Source: a virus
Strand: one strand, 5' to 3'
Virus record (IMG/VR): IMGVR_UViG_3300023108_001196
Span: 1 to 22,188 of that record
Length of the DNA: 22,188 nucleotides
How positions within the stretch are numbered: position 1 is the first letter of the stretch; each line of letters opens with the position of its first letter. Below are positions 1 through 7,639 of this stretch, one piece after another. The notes beneath the pieces are model-generated. The model was not told the DNA's origin. It saw only the letters and a list, made by a program, of their open reading frames with translations, and did no database searches. Position numbers and translations under genes: made by a program.

Positions 1-413
1 GAGAAGCAGCACTAATCGTTATAAACGATTTTGGGGAAGAGAATATACCAGGACTATTTGTGTCTGAACCTATTCGCAAAGGACATGTGCGCAAGTTTCG
101 TAAAGGGTTTAATACTACACACAGCACAAAGATTACAGCGTGTAGTCGTTTAAAAACTATGATTGAAAATGATAGAATGACTGTACATTCAAAACCTTTA
201 ATATCTGAATTAAAAGGATTTGTTGCTACTAATACAAGTTTTCAAGCTAAAGTAGGTATGACAGACGATTTAGTAAGTGCAACATTACTTGCTATAAGGA
301 TGATGGATGTTCTTAAAGATTGGGATCCAAGAGTATACGACACGTTTAATCAAGCAGAAGACATAGACGATTATGATGCACCAATGCCAATCTTCATATC
401 TACAAACTATTGA
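1..413 (+). CDS. 17: Terminase large subunit, C-terminal part (gp17-like)
   Basis: This is the 3' end of the DNA-packaging motor gene; it is open from base 3 and the gene begins before the window. T4-type gp17 has an N-terminal ATPase that pumps DNA into the prohead and a C-terminal nuclease that cuts concatemers. Only the nuclease end is here. The stretch KITACSRLKTMIENDRM followed by TVHSKPLISELKGF lines up with the T4 gp17 segment around 'CSTLKDLIEKDKL...ATIQEFRTF'. It is followed by GMTDDLV, matching the 'HDDLV' that carries a catalytic Asp of the RNase H-like nuclease. A GTG at 60 could be read as a start, but the frame upstream (INDFGEENIPGLFVSEP) is clearly coding, so this is a partial gene and not a 117-residue protein. 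The stop overlaps the promoter-like element before the next gene. Confidence 0.9.
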   Translation, partial: EAALIVINDFGEENIPGLFVSEPIRKGHVRKFRKGFNTTHSTKITACSRLKTMIENDRMTVHSKPLISELKGFVATNTSFQAKVGMTDDLVSATLLAIRMMDVLKDWDPRVYDTFNQAEDIDDYDAPMPIFISTNY

Positions 414-419
414 TAAATA
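412..419 (+). promoter_or_regulatory. Late-promoter-like element GATAAATA before the 425 gene
   Basis: GATAAATA fits the NATAAATA form of the T4 late promoter reported for marine T4-like phages (T4 itself uses TATAAATA). It overlaps the terminase stop codon. Exactly five bases separate it from the ATG at 425. If T4 geometry (-13 to -6) holds, transcription would start at the A of that ATG. There is no Shine-Dalgarno sequence between them. An eight-base motif in AT-rich DNA can occur by chance; the repeat of the same spacing elsewhere in the window is what supports it. Confidence 0.45.
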
Positions 420-424
420 CTAAT

Positions 425-2272
425 ATGAAAAACCTAGACAATATCGCAGAAGAACTTTTTAATAAAATTAGAGGTAGATTCCCAGGAGTTACTATCGGTA
501 ATGGTGATGGTGAAGTTACTAATGTACCAACTGATGCTAGATTTTTTGATTTTGAATACAAAGAATCGGATAGAGTCTTAGGACAAGTAAGTATATCAAT
601 TGATGAAGAAAATTTAAGTGTTATGTATGGTGACGATTTTGTTGCAAACGAAGACTCAGCAACTAGAGATAACTGGTATAACTTTTTAAAAGAACTTCGC
701 ACGTTTAGTAAGAAACGTATGTTAAATTTTGATACAAGGAATATAACTAAGTCAAATTTAGACAAAAGAGATTATGACTTTTTAGCTACAAATCGCTCTG
801 AGGAAGATCAAATGAACGAATCAAAAATGTATGGAACAAACAAAACAAGTTTTCAAAAAATAGGTAATGCAAAGCTATCTATTAAACACACTGAGGCAAT
901 TAATACCGAAAGTGCTACTGCACGTAGTCAAAAGATATCTGCAATATTTGTAGAGAATGCAGAAGGTGAAAAATTTAAATATCCTTACAAGCATTTAAGT
1001 GGTGCAAGAGCAATGGCTCGTCATGTTGCCGAAGGTGGTAATCCATACGACGACTTTGGTAAACATATTACTGGACTATCAGAAGAACTTTCAAAGTTGC
1101 GTAAATTTAATTCATACATGAAGCGTTCAAGTGTAATGGCAGAAAGCCTAGCAGGGTATGTTGATGTTGTTAAAGAACGTGCAGCAAACATTAAAAAAGA
1201 AATTCAAAATCTTCAAAAAGAAAGTTTTTATAAAGAAGCAGCAGAATCATATGAAGCACCTGTACTAGAAGATGTTCCAAATGATGTTGCAGAAAACTGG
1301 ATTGATCAACTTACTATTAAGCAATTTAACGAAGAACTACAAGATGTTTTCCCATACATTTATAATCTTGTAAGTGAAGCAACTAAAGCAGAAGAACTAG
1401 GACCTGATCAATTAGACGAAGGTATTGTTGATTGGATTAAAAGTAAGTGGCAAGACTTTCAACAAGCCAGAGCAGATCGTCAGGCACAATACGAAGCACA
1501 ATTAAATATGATGACTCAAATTATGCAAGACAACGGCATGGATGATTTTGCTATCAGACGTATTATCGACGGCTGTTTAAATGATCCTAGAGTGTGTATG
1601 TATAATCATATTAGAAAGAGTGGCTTTGGACATAAGTTCCACAATGAACTACAAGACGTATATCAAGAGTTAAAAGGCGGCCTAACAACACGTTCAGGCA
1701 CGACTGACGAAGCAATAGATGATGCATTTGAAGAGTTAATGGGTCAATTTAGCGAAAAAGAAACTGACGCAGACGAAGGCAATGCATTTGCACATGCAGT
1801 ACGTCAAGCCAAAATGAATGGCAAGAAAAAAGGCGATGAGATCGACGGACCGGACGGCGAAAAGATTAAAATCGAACAAGAAGATGACAAAACACCGTTA
1901 GGCGAGTTTATCCTTTCGTATTTTGATTATACAACAGGCAACTTCCCAAAAGGTGAAACAGCAGTTCTTACTATGGTAGAAAAAGATTATGGTGAGGAGT
2001 TTATTAATCCTGCAAAACAGTTTATTGAGCGTATCAATAGTCGTGTAGCAGAAGTAATTGGCTATAGAGATCCAGAACTTATGGATACATTAACACCTAC
2101 CGACGACGAGTGGTCAAAAACATTACAAATCCCAAATAGAGAAACTTGGGAAAAATTAATAAAACAAGCCAAAGCCAAAGGCGATAAAGAAATGCTAAGA
2201 AAGTTAATGGCAATGGGAGACCAAGTTGCTAGTACTGAATCAGCAGATATTGTAAGATTAGCAGGGCTGTAA
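425..2272 (+). CDS. Large conserved phage protein of unknown function, possible virion component
   Basis: A 615-residue protein. I do not recognise a characterised family. It begins with a mixed alpha/beta-looking region to about residue 105. A distinctive block at about residues 183-205 follows (key residues KFKYPYKHLSGARAMA and HVAEGGNPYD), of a type I associate with uncharacterised proteins of marine T4-like phages. Then comes a long charged helical stretch at about 217-267 that could be coiled coil, and an acidic, hydrophilic C-terminal half. No signal peptide or membrane segment is seen. I chose ATG 425 over an in-frame TTG at 410, because 410 lies in the terminase stop/late-promoter element while 425 sits five bases after it. 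Position next to terminase and a late-type promoter suggest a structural or assembly role (inference only). Confidence 0.7.
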   Translation: MKNLDNIAEELFNKIRGRFPGVTIGNGDGEVTNVPTDARFFDFEYKESDRVLGQVSISIDEENLSVMYGDDFVANEDSATRDNWYNFLKELRTFSKKRMLNFDTRNITKSNLDKRDYDFLATNRSEEDQMNESKMYGTNKTSFQKIGNAKLSIKHTEAINTESATARSQKISAIFVENAEGEKFKYPYKHLSGARAMARHVAEGGNPYDDFGKHITGLSEELSKLRKFNSYMKRSSVMAESLAGYVDVVKERAANIKKEIQNLQKESFYKEAAESYEAPVLEDVPNDVAENWIDQLTIKQFNEELQDVFPYIYNLVSEATKAEELGPDQLDEGIVDWIKSKWQDFQQARADRQAQYEAQLNMMTQIMQDNGMDDFAIRRIIDGCLNDPRVCMYNHIRKSGFGHKFHNELQDVYQELKGGLTTRSGTTDEAIDDAFEELMGQFSEKETDADEGNAFAHAVRQAKMNGKKKGDEIDGPDGEKIKIEQEDDKTPLGEFILSYFDYTTGNFPKGETAVLTMVEKDYGEEFINPAKQFIERINSRVAEVIGYRDPELMDTLTPTDDEWSKTLQIPNRETWEKLIKQAKAKGDKEMLRKLMAMGDQVASTESADIVRLAGL

Positions 2273-2278
2273 AGCCCT
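2263..2278 (+). terminator. Short stem-loop at the end of the 425 gene
   Basis: AGGGCT (2263-2268), loop GTAA (a GNRA tetraloop) and AGCCCT (2273-2278) form a 6-bp stem that includes the stop codon. T-rich runs (GTTTTT, then GTTTTTCTTT) follow after about seven bases rather than immediately. It could be a modest intrinsic terminator or an mRNA 3'-end stabiliser separating this gene from the gp32 unit. Confidence 0.5.
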
Positions 2279-2312
2279 CTAAAAGTTTTTCAAGTTTTTC
2301 TTTAAAAAAGGC

Positions 2313-2346
2313 TTGACATACTAAGTAGTTGATAGTATTATAAATA
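2313..2346 (+). promoter_or_regulatory. Composite sigma70 and late-type promoter for gp32
   Basis: TTGACA at 2313-2318, a 17-base spacer, and TATTAT at 2336-2341 form a near-consensus bacterial sigma70 promoter. The exact T4 late element TATAAATA occupies 2339-2346 and overlaps the -10 box. The same short stretch could therefore be read by host RNA polymerase early and by the phage late sigma factor later. That would suit gp32, which T4 also expresses throughout infection from several promoters. Confidence 0.7.
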
Positions 2347-2347
2347 C

Positions 2348-2399
2348 TGTGCTACAAAGTTAAAAAGGCACAAAGCACATAGGCATAAATTATAGGAGG
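2348..2399 (+). promoter_or_regulatory. gp32 mRNA leader with possible hairpin and strong ribosome binding site
   Basis: The predicted leader is about 55-60 bases. TGTGCT (2348-2353) can pair with AGCACA (2374-2379) around an A-rich loop, and a second GCAC (2368-2371) could compete for the same left arm. AGGAGG at 2394-2399 is a consensus Shine-Dalgarno seven bases before the ATG. T4 gp32 represses its own translation by binding cooperatively to an unstructured leader next to a folded RNA. A comparable arrangement is possible here but is inference. Confidence 0.4.
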
Positions 2400-2406
2400 C
2401 ATTACT

Positions 2407-3396
2407 ATGGCATCATTAGCAGAAATTAGAGCTAAACTAAAAGAGCAAGAGTCACGTCAAGGTGGCGGTTCAAACGGACCAAGCGGTCCAAACCCAATTT
2501 ACCCGTTTTGGAATATTAAAGAAGGCGAAAGCGCAGTGCTTCGTTTCCTTCCTGATGGCAATCAAGACAACACTTTCTTTTGGAAAGAACGTCTTGTTAT
2601 CAAACTTCCATTTGCAGGTATAAAAGGACAAACTGATTCACGTCCAGTACAAGTACAAATTCCATGTATGGAAATGTACGGCGAGACATGTAACATTCTT
2701 AACGAAGTGCGTGGCTGGTTTAAAGATCCAAGTCTAGAAGATATGGGTCGTAAGTATTGGAAGAAACGCTCTTATATCTTCCAAGGATTTGTTGTGGATA
2801 ATCCACTAGCAGATGATGAAGCACCTGAGAATCCAATTAGACGCTTTATTATCGGTCCGCAAATTTTTGAAATTATCAAGTCAGCATTGCTTGACCCTGA
2901 TATGGAAGAGTTGCCAACAGATTACACTGCTGGTGTTGACTTCCGTCTTAACAAAACATCCAAAGGCGGATACGCAGACTACTCAACATCTAATTGGGCA
3001 CGTAGAGAGCGTCCACTAGGTGATTCAGAAATGGCTGCTGTTAACACACACGGCTTGTTTAATCTAAGTGACTTCCTACCTAAGAAGCCAGGTGAAGTTG
3101 AACTCAAAGTCATGCAAGAAATGTTTGAAGCGTCAGTAGACGGTGAAGCATATGACGAAGCTAGATGGGGTCAATACTTCCGTCCAGCAGGTATGGCAGC
3201 ACGTACAGGTGATCCTGTTGCTCCGGCAGCAAGTACTCCTGCACCAGCGGCAACACCTGCACCTGAGGCAGCACCTGCTCCAGTAGCAGAGGCAGCACCA
3301 GCAGCAACTCCAGCACCAGCGGCTGAAGCGGCTCCTGCAGAAGGTGGCAATGCTCAAGACATTCTAGCAATGATTAGAGCACGTCAAGGACAGTAA
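2407..3396 (+). CDS. 32: Single-stranded DNA-binding protein (gp32-like)
   Basis: A 329-residue protein that coats ssDNA during replication and recombination and works with UvsX and UvsY. The N-terminus (SLAEIRAKLKEQESRQ, about residues 3-18) corresponds to the short basic cooperativity segment. The OB-fold core includes PIYPFWNIKEGESAVLRFLPDG (quoted in part: YPFWNIKEGE at 32-41, LRFLPDG at 45-51). Only two cysteines are present (C87, C95). The T4 zinc site uses one His and three Cys, so zinc binding is probably lost or changed. Residues 271-311 are almost pure Ala/Pro/Glu, followed by a conserved-looking tail (AQDILAMIRARQ). T4 gp32 instead ends in an acidic domain that contacts partner proteins. 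Strong AGGAGG ribosome site, own promoter, and own terminator before uvsX. Confidence 0.88.
   Translation: MASLAEIRAKLKEQESRQGGGSNGPSGPNPIYPFWNIKEGESAVLRFLPDGNQDNTFFWKERLVIKLPFAGIKGQTDSRPVQVQIPCMEMYGETCNILNEVRGWFKDPSLEDMGRKYWKKRSYIFQGFVVDNPLADDEAPENPIRRFIIGPQIFEIIKSALLDPDMEELPTDYTAGVDFRLNKTSKGGYADYSTSNWARRERPLGDSEMAAVNTHGLFNLSDFLPKKPGEVELKVMQEMFEASVDGEAYDEARWGQYFRPAGMAARTGDPVAPAASTPAPAATPAPEAAPAPVAEAAPAATPAPAAEAAPAEGGNAQDILAMIRARQGQ
3217..3339 (+). repeat. Ala/Pro-rich degenerate repeat inside gp32
   Basis: About 41 codons encode irregular repeats of APA, TPAP, EAAPAP and AAP units. They are built from repeated GCA/GCT, CCA/CCT and GAG/GAA codons with internal direct repeats such as GCAGCACC. 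It looks like a flexible linker between the DNA-binding core and the C-terminal tail, and such a tract would be prone to length change. Confidence 0.85.
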
Positions 3397-3400
3397 TAAT

Positions 3401-3432
3401 TAATGGGGGAGCAATCCCCCATTATGCTTTTT
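3401..3432 (+). terminator. Strong intrinsic terminator after gp32
   Basis: TAATGGGGGA (3401-3410), loop GCAA (3411-3414) and TCCCCCATTA (3415-3424) make a perfect 10-bp stem with a GNRA tetraloop, followed by TGCTTTTT ending at 3432. It separates gp32 from uvsX and would let gp32 be made as a short, stable, monocistronic transcript. Confidence 0.85.
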
Positions 3433-3447
3433 AGATAGGAGATACAT

Positions 3448-4539
3448 ATGGCAACAAAGGCATTCGATCCTACGAAGTTTCGAACTTCGTTAACTAAATC
3501 CATTACAGGCATGAGTGCAGGATTTAACGATCCTACTGATTGGATTAGCACAGGTAACTACGCACTCAACTATCTTATTTCAGGTGATTGGAATAAAGGT
3601 GTTCCACTAGGCAAAGTAAGTGTATTTGCAGGCGAATCAGGTGCAGGTAAATCTTACATTTGTTCAGGCAACATTGTAAAGAGCGCACAAGATCAAGGTA
3701 TCTTTGTAGTACTGATTGACTCAGAGAACGCACTTGACGAAGCATGGCTACAAGCACTTGATGTAGATACATCAGAAGATAAACTACTAAAACTTAACAT
3801 GTCAATGATTGATGACGTAGCTAAGACTATTAGTACGTTTATGGCAGACTACAAAGCAATGGCGGAAGAAGACCGTCCTAAAGTATTGTTTGTAGTTGAC
3901 TCACTAGGTATGTTGTTAACACCTACAGATGTTGATCAGTTTAACAAAGGTGATATGAAAGGCGATATGGGTCGTAAGCCTAAGGCATTGACTTCACTTG
4001 TTCGTAACACTGTTAACATGTTTGGTTCACATAATGTAGGACTTGTAGCAACTAACCACACATACGCATCGCAAGATATGTTTGATCCAGATGATAAGAT
4101 TTCAGGTGGTCAAGGTTTTATCTATGCATCATCTATTGTAGTTGCAATGAAGAAGTTGAAACTAAAAGAAGATGAAGACGGTAACAAGATTAGCGAAGTG
4201 CGTGGTATTCGTGCAGCCTGTAAGGTTATGAAAACACGTTATGCTAAACCGTTTGAAGGTGTGCAGGTTAAGATTCCATACGAAACAGGTATGAATCCTT
4301 ACAGTGGACTACTTGAACTGTTTGAAGCAAAAGGCGTTATTGTCAAACAAGGCAATCGCTTGCGTTACGAAACAGTGGACGGTGAAGAACTACTTGAATA
4401 TCGTAAAAATTGGAACGGTGAACTACTCGATAAAGTTATGTCAGATTACTTGATTAAAGAAGCTTCTATGGTAAATACCTCTGAAGTTGACGAAGAAGCA
4501 ACTGACGAACTAATCGAGGAGCCAACCGTAAATGAATGA
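3448..4539 (+). CDS. uvsX: UvsX recombinase (RecA/Rad51 family)
   Basis: A 363-residue ATP-dependent strand-exchange protein that forms filaments on ssDNA for recombination-dependent replication and repair. Walker A is GESGAGKS at about residues 62-69. Walker B is KVLFVVDS ending around D151. The GLVATNHTY segment at about 200 and DKISGGQG beyond it fit the RecA L2/ATPase sensor region (T4 UvsX is similar in order). The N-terminus DWISTGNYALNYLISGD is the usual UvsX/RecA 'STG...LN..I.G' signature. The C-terminal 25 residues are very acidic, as in RecA proteins where this tail tunes DNA binding. AGGAG at 3437-3441 is a good ribosome site. The gene overlaps the next one by eight bases. Confidence 0.93.
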   Translation: MATKAFDPTKFRTSLTKSITGMSAGFNDPTDWISTGNYALNYLISGDWNKGVPLGKVSVFAGESGAGKSYICSGNIVKSAQDQGIFVVLIDSENALDEAWLQALDVDTSEDKLLKLNMSMIDDVAKTISTFMADYKAMAEEDRPKVLFVVDSLGMLLTPTDVDQFNKGDMKGDMGRKPKALTSLVRNTVNMFGSHNVGLVATNHTYASQDMFDPDDKISGGQGFIYASSIVVAMKKLKLKEDEDGNKISEVRGIRAACKVMKTRYAKPFEGVQVKIPYETGMNPYSGLLELFEAKGVIVKQGNRLRYETVDGEELLEYRKNWNGELLDKVMSDYLIKEASMVNTSEVDEEATDELIEEPTVNE

Positions 4540-4762
4540 AGATCAAATTGCTGATGTTTGGATGATGTTCAAAGAATATCTAGATAAGAAACATATTGAA
4601 ATGGCAGCTGAGCGTTTTGTTGACCTACTTGCTGATTATGGCATTAGTGACGAAACATTCCAAGAACTACTCGGAACAGATGCTCAACTAGATTCTGCTA
4701 TTAATTATTATCTAGAATTAGACGATGAAGAAACATACGAGGACGAAGAAGAGGACTGGTAA
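4532..4762 (+). CDS. Small acidic protein between uvsX and uvsY, function unknown
   Basis: A 76-residue, all-helical-looking protein with a strongly acidic tail (LELDDEETYEDEEEDW). The segment ISDETFQELLGTDAQLDSA followed by INYYLE looks like a small three-helix bundle; the 'AINYYLE' ending recalls UBA-like folds, but that is weak. GAGGAG at 4516-4521 provides a ribosome site. It overlaps uvsX at its start and uvsY at its end (TAATG). Its position, locked between the recombinase and its loader, suggests a helper of presynaptic filament assembly or a DNA mimic, but nothing in the sequence proves this. Confidence 0.75.
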   Translation: MNEDQIADVWMMFKEYLDKKHIEMAAERFVDLLADYGISDETFQELLGTDAQLDSAINYYLELDDEETYEDEEEDW

Positions 4763-5217
4763 TGGGATGGTATAGTGAAGTAAGCCGTGACATTTCTAAA
4801 ATACCGGATGCTGTATCTTTTTTTGAAACAGAACTGATACAAGCACGAGCAGAATGTAAGCTCGTAGGTAATGTCGAAAAAAGTGCGGCTGCTATGCCAG
4901 GCATCGTAGAACATCGTTTTAATCAACTACAAGAAATTGAAGCCATTCTTAACTATCTAAATATTGAGCTACGTAGATTGCGTAGCTCATATTTTAAAAA
5001 GTATCTTGAAAACTATCAAAGAGCTTTGTCTAGTCGTGACGTTGAAAAATACGTTGACGGTGAAGCAGATGTAGTTGACTATGAAAAAATTATCAATGAA
5101 TTTGCATTGATAAGAAATAAATGGTTAGGTGTGCTTAAAGCACTTGATCAAAAGCAGTGGCAAATTACAAACGTAGTTAAACTACGTGTAGCAGGAATGG
5201 AAGATGCTACGATATGA
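4762..5217 (+). CDS. uvsY: UvsY recombination mediator
   Basis: A 151-residue protein that in T4 loads UvsX onto gp32-covered ssDNA as a hexamer. The identification rests on the pattern and size (T4 UvsY is 137 residues). A helical N-terminus is followed by a basic helix with LRRLRSSYFKKYLE at about residues 71-84, like the T4 'ALKARLDYYSG' region. Then comes SRDVEKYVDGEADVVDYEKI, similar in place to T4 'LSADKDVLKVD', and a C-terminal helix with WLGVLKALDQKQWQI and VVKLRVAGMED, like T4 'WGILLDFCSGALDAIKSRGF...IQDMRAFEAG'. Context (directly after uvsX) strongly supports it. The last bases overlap the first glycosyltransferase of the glycan island as ATGA. Confidence 0.82.
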   Translation: MGWYSEVSRDISKIPDAVSFFETELIQARAECKLVGNVEKSAAAMPGIVEHRFNQLQEIEAILNYLNIELRRLRSSYFKKYLENYQRALSSRDVEKYVDGEADVVDYEKIINEFALIRNKWLGVLKALDQKQWQITNVVKLRVAGMEDATI

Positions 5218-5876
5218 TCTTCCACACTGCTGCCGATAATACATATTATAATAATTTTTATAATTTGTATTCTTTAACTATTCGTCAGTTTTATCCTAAC
5301 TCAAAATTTTCTTTATATTTTTTAGGTAATCAACTACCTAATAATTCTACTATATCTTACTTAAACCAAGAAAATATTAGTTTTGAAGATATAGAACAAA
5401 AGTATAATACAACAGGAAGAGATACTAAAGGGTACTACGCACTAAGTCGTTGGAAAAGTATGCCAGTAGTAAACGAGAATGTTGTTGTTTCTGACATTGA
5501 TCTTATTGCTCTTAAATCTATACCACAAGAAATAATTAATAATATTTTTAAAAATCACGAAGCTATTAATATTAGTAGACTAAAAAAGAACGGCGATGAA
5601 GGAGGCATGGCAATGATGATCCTTCGAAAAGATATTATTGATATTGTTAATAATTTTGCAAATAATATTTTAGATACAGAAACATTACATTGGGCATCTG
5701 ATGTAAGTGTTAGAAACTTTATATACAAAAATTTTAGTGTTTATACTTTACCGGAAATGCACGTTTTTAAAAAAAGATCTAATTACAATACCCTTGATTC
5801 TACTAATAGAAGTTTTGGAATATTTAAAGGACCAATAGATCAAAAAATTTATAGTTTAACAAAGGCAAAAAAGTGA
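5214..5876 (+). CDS. Putative glycosyltransferase (GT-A type), island gene 1
   Basis: A 220-residue protein with the look of a small nucleotide-sugar-dependent transferase. An N-terminal Rossmann-like strand-helix region is followed by VVVSDIDLIAL at about residues 91-100, in which D94-I-D96 fits the metal-binding DxD motif of GT-A enzymes. A later segment (DEGGMAMMILRK and ASDVSVRNF) fits the acceptor-side part seen in this group. No membrane segment or signal peptide. It is translationally coupled to uvsY and to the next gene (GTGA). The base composition is more AT-rich than the recombination genes upstream. The sugar and acceptor cannot be deduced. Confidence 0.72.
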   Translation: MIFHTAADNTYYNNFYNLYSLTIRQFYPNSKFSLYFLGNQLPNNSTISYLNQENISFEDIEQKYNTTGRDTKGYYALSRWKSMPVVNENVVVSDIDLIALKSIPQEIINNIFKNHEAINISRLKKNGDEGGMAMMILRKDIIDIVNNFANNILDTETLHWASDVSVRNFIYKNFSVYTLPEMHVFKKRSNYNTLDSTNRSFGIFKGPIDQKIYSLTKAKK

Positions 5877-6505
5877 AGTGTAATATTTTATTAGGTGTAG
5901 ATCAAGAATACTATAATAAATGGGCTGTGCCTTTACTAGAAAGTATTCACAGGCACAACCCTTGGATTAATCTACATTGTCATATTGTTAATCCTACTGT
6001 TGAAAATTCTTTAGATAATGTTAGTATAACTACCGAAGAACGAGAATTTGTAAACGACGAATCAAAAATATCATATTTACAAAGTGTAAGATTTTTAGCT
6101 GTTGCTAATAAATTTAAAAATAACGAAAATGTTATAACTCTTGATGCTGATACTATTTGCACACGTAGAATTGGAAAAGTTGCTACAGAGAGATTATTTG
6201 AAAAACAATATGTACTAAAGCATCATAAAGAAAGCAGATGGCTTGCAGGATTCGTTACATTTAACGATAACGGGTTTAGACAAGAATATGCAAGCGAGCT
6301 AACCTCTACTCCGATTGAAAAATGGCGGTGGGGAAGAGATCAAACTATATTAAATCAACTTGCAAACAAGTATAAATTTGAAGCAGCAGATAAACTTTGG
6401 ATTACAATAGGTAAACTTAAACACCCTAGTGCGTTTTTAACTCTTAAAGGTGAACAAAAAGAAACTGAAAAATATCTCAATGTATACAGGAATTATTTAG
6501 AATGA
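5873..6505 (+). CDS. Putative glycosyltransferase (GT-A, DxD), island gene 2
   Basis: A 210-residue protein. It starts with GTG inside the previous stop codon (GTGA), and the start fits because the N-terminus MKCNILLGVDQEYY begins a classic beta strand. NVITLDADTICTR at about residues 86-98 carries the D91-A-D93 metal/nucleotide-sugar motif. FKNNENVITLDAD resembles many GT8-like and related bacterial transferases. WRWGRDQTILNQL downstream is the typical 'W..DQ..LN' element that closes the active site in such enzymes. Soluble, no signal peptide. It is related in layout, but not obviously in sequence, to its upstream neighbour. Substrate unknown. Confidence 0.78.
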   Translation: MKCNILLGVDQEYYNKWAVPLLESIHRHNPWINLHCHIVNPTVENSLDNVSITTEEREFVNDESKISYLQSVRFLAVANKFKNNENVITLDADTICTRRIGKVATERLFEKQYVLKHHKESRWLAGFVTFNDNGFRQEYASELTSTPIEKWRWGRDQTILNQLANKYKFEAADKLWITIGKLKHPSAFLTLKGEQKETEKYLNVYRNYLE

Positions 6506-7086
6506 AATCATATATTATACGATTGTCTGATTTTCCTAACAGCGTAGAATGGGCACAAAAAGCATACAAGTCTGCTAGGATGCATAACTGGGATGTATAT
6601 TTTTTCGAAGGTAGTAACGGACAAAAAGAAACGTTAAAAGATTATAACATAAAAATTAATTCTAAATATAAAAAGGCTATTGCATCATTTGAACGTGTTG
6701 GCACTGTTGGATGTTTCTTAAGTCATTATCGATTATGGAAAAAATGTATTGAACTTGACGAATCTATTTGTATATTAGAGCATGATGTTACAATACATAA
6801 ATCTTTTCCGGAAGTAGAATTTAATGATGTTATTAAACTTTCTACTAATAAAAAAGCAAAGGAAATTTATTTAGGTGAATGGTGGGCCGGCGCAATGGGA
6901 TATTGTGTTAGTCCTCAAGGTGCAAAAAAACTTGTAAACTTTGTAGAAACTAACGGTGCAATGCCAGCAGATACAATGCTATGCACTGGAATAATTGATT
7001 TGCAGTTTTATAACCCAATAAATACTGTTGTTACATATGTAATAGACGACTTTAGTTTTACTTGGGATTTAAAAAATGGACGATAA
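6502..7086 (+). CDS. Glycosyltransferase family 25 (LPS-type)
   Basis: A 194-residue protein. The pattern ERVGTVGCFLSHYRLWKKC at about residues 64-82, then ESICILEHDVTIH at 87-99, is the hallmark of family 25 transferases. These add galactose and similar sugars to lipooligosaccharide in Gram-negative bacteria; here the usual ED(D) is EHD. WAGAMGYCVSPQGAKKL further on is the second family signature ('G..gY.is..gA+kL'). The length is at the short end for the family and the C-terminus stops soon after the second signature, so it may be a minimal version. The start overlaps the upstream stop as ATGA and the end overlaps the methyltransferase by 11 bases. Confidence 0.85.
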   Translation: MKSYIIRLSDFPNSVEWAQKAYKSARMHNWDVYFFEGSNGQKETLKDYNIKINSKYKKAIASFERVGTVGCFLSHYRLWKKCIELDESICILEHDVTIHKSFPEVEFNDVIKLSTNKKAKEIYLGEWWAGAMGYCVSPQGAKKLVNFVETNGAMPADTMLCTGIIDLQFYNPINTVVTYVIDDFSFTWDLKNGR

Positions 7087-7639
7087 GTGGATAACAGGCT
7101 GGCTTAATAACTCTTATCATGCCGAGTCAAAAGAAAAAATATTTAAAAAAATATCATCTTATACTGGACCTGTAGAAACTATGTTAGATATAGGATGTGG
7201 TATTGCTAGAGAAAGCGAACATTTTCATAAAACCTTCGGAACGAAAATATATTTGTTAGACGGTGATTTTGATAATACAAAAGATAACCCTCGTGATGCT
7301 AATTACGGCGGCGTAAAAGATTTTAAATTTTACAGTAAAATTACAGATTTAAAAAAGACATATGATGAAAGAAATATGGAGTATGTTTTTATAGATGCAA
7401 ATAACATTCAGATAGACAAAAATATAAAATTTGATTTATTTTATAGTGCTGTTAGCTGCGGCTTTCATTATCCAGCGTCTACATATAAGCATCTGATACA
7501 AAAACACAAACATAAAAATTCTAAAATTATTTTTGATATTAGAAAAAAATCTAATCAAAAAGATATAGTTATAAAAAACATACTAAGCGAAACTAAAAAA
7601 TACATAACAGCTGAAATTGAGTTTAAAAATGAAATATAA
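7076..7639 (+). CDS. SAM-dependent methyltransferase (class I), putative
   Basis: A 187-residue protein. Residues 37-47 (LDIGCGIARES) are a clear motif I for binding S-adenosylmethionine, and YLLDGDFDNT shortly after is the acidic motif II position. MEYVFIDANNIQ and FDLFYSAVSCGFHYPAS correspond to motifs III-IV. It has no DNA-methyltransferase catalytic motif (no obvious NPPY or PCQ). Together with its place inside a glycosyltransferase run, this favours a small-molecule or sugar methyltransferase. It overlaps its neighbours by 11 bases on each side. Methylation often caps a glycan chain, but the target is unknown. Confidence 0.72.
   Translation: MDDKWITGWLNNSYHAESKEKIFKKISSYTGPVETMLDIGCGIARESEHFHKTFGTKIYLLDGDFDNTKDNPRDANYGGVKDFKFYSKITDLKKTYDERNMEYVFIDANNIQIDKNIKFDLFYSAVSCGFHYPASTYKHLIQKHKHKNSKIIFDIRKKSNQKDIVIKNILSETKKYITAEIEFKNEI

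Noticed and set aside
400-765. Reverse reading frame of 121 codons at the start of the 425 gene
   Set aside because: It lies opposite a well-supported long gene and has no start signals or recognisable motif.
3133-3370. Cys- and Leu-rich reading frames opposite the gp32 Ala/Pro region
   Set aside because: They are mirror images of the repeated Ala/Pro codons and show no ribosome site or family motif.
7019-7026. AATAAATA late-type motif inside the family 25 glycosyltransferase
   Set aside because: It fits the motif but lies 49 bases from the next start and within coding AT-rich sequence; no further support.
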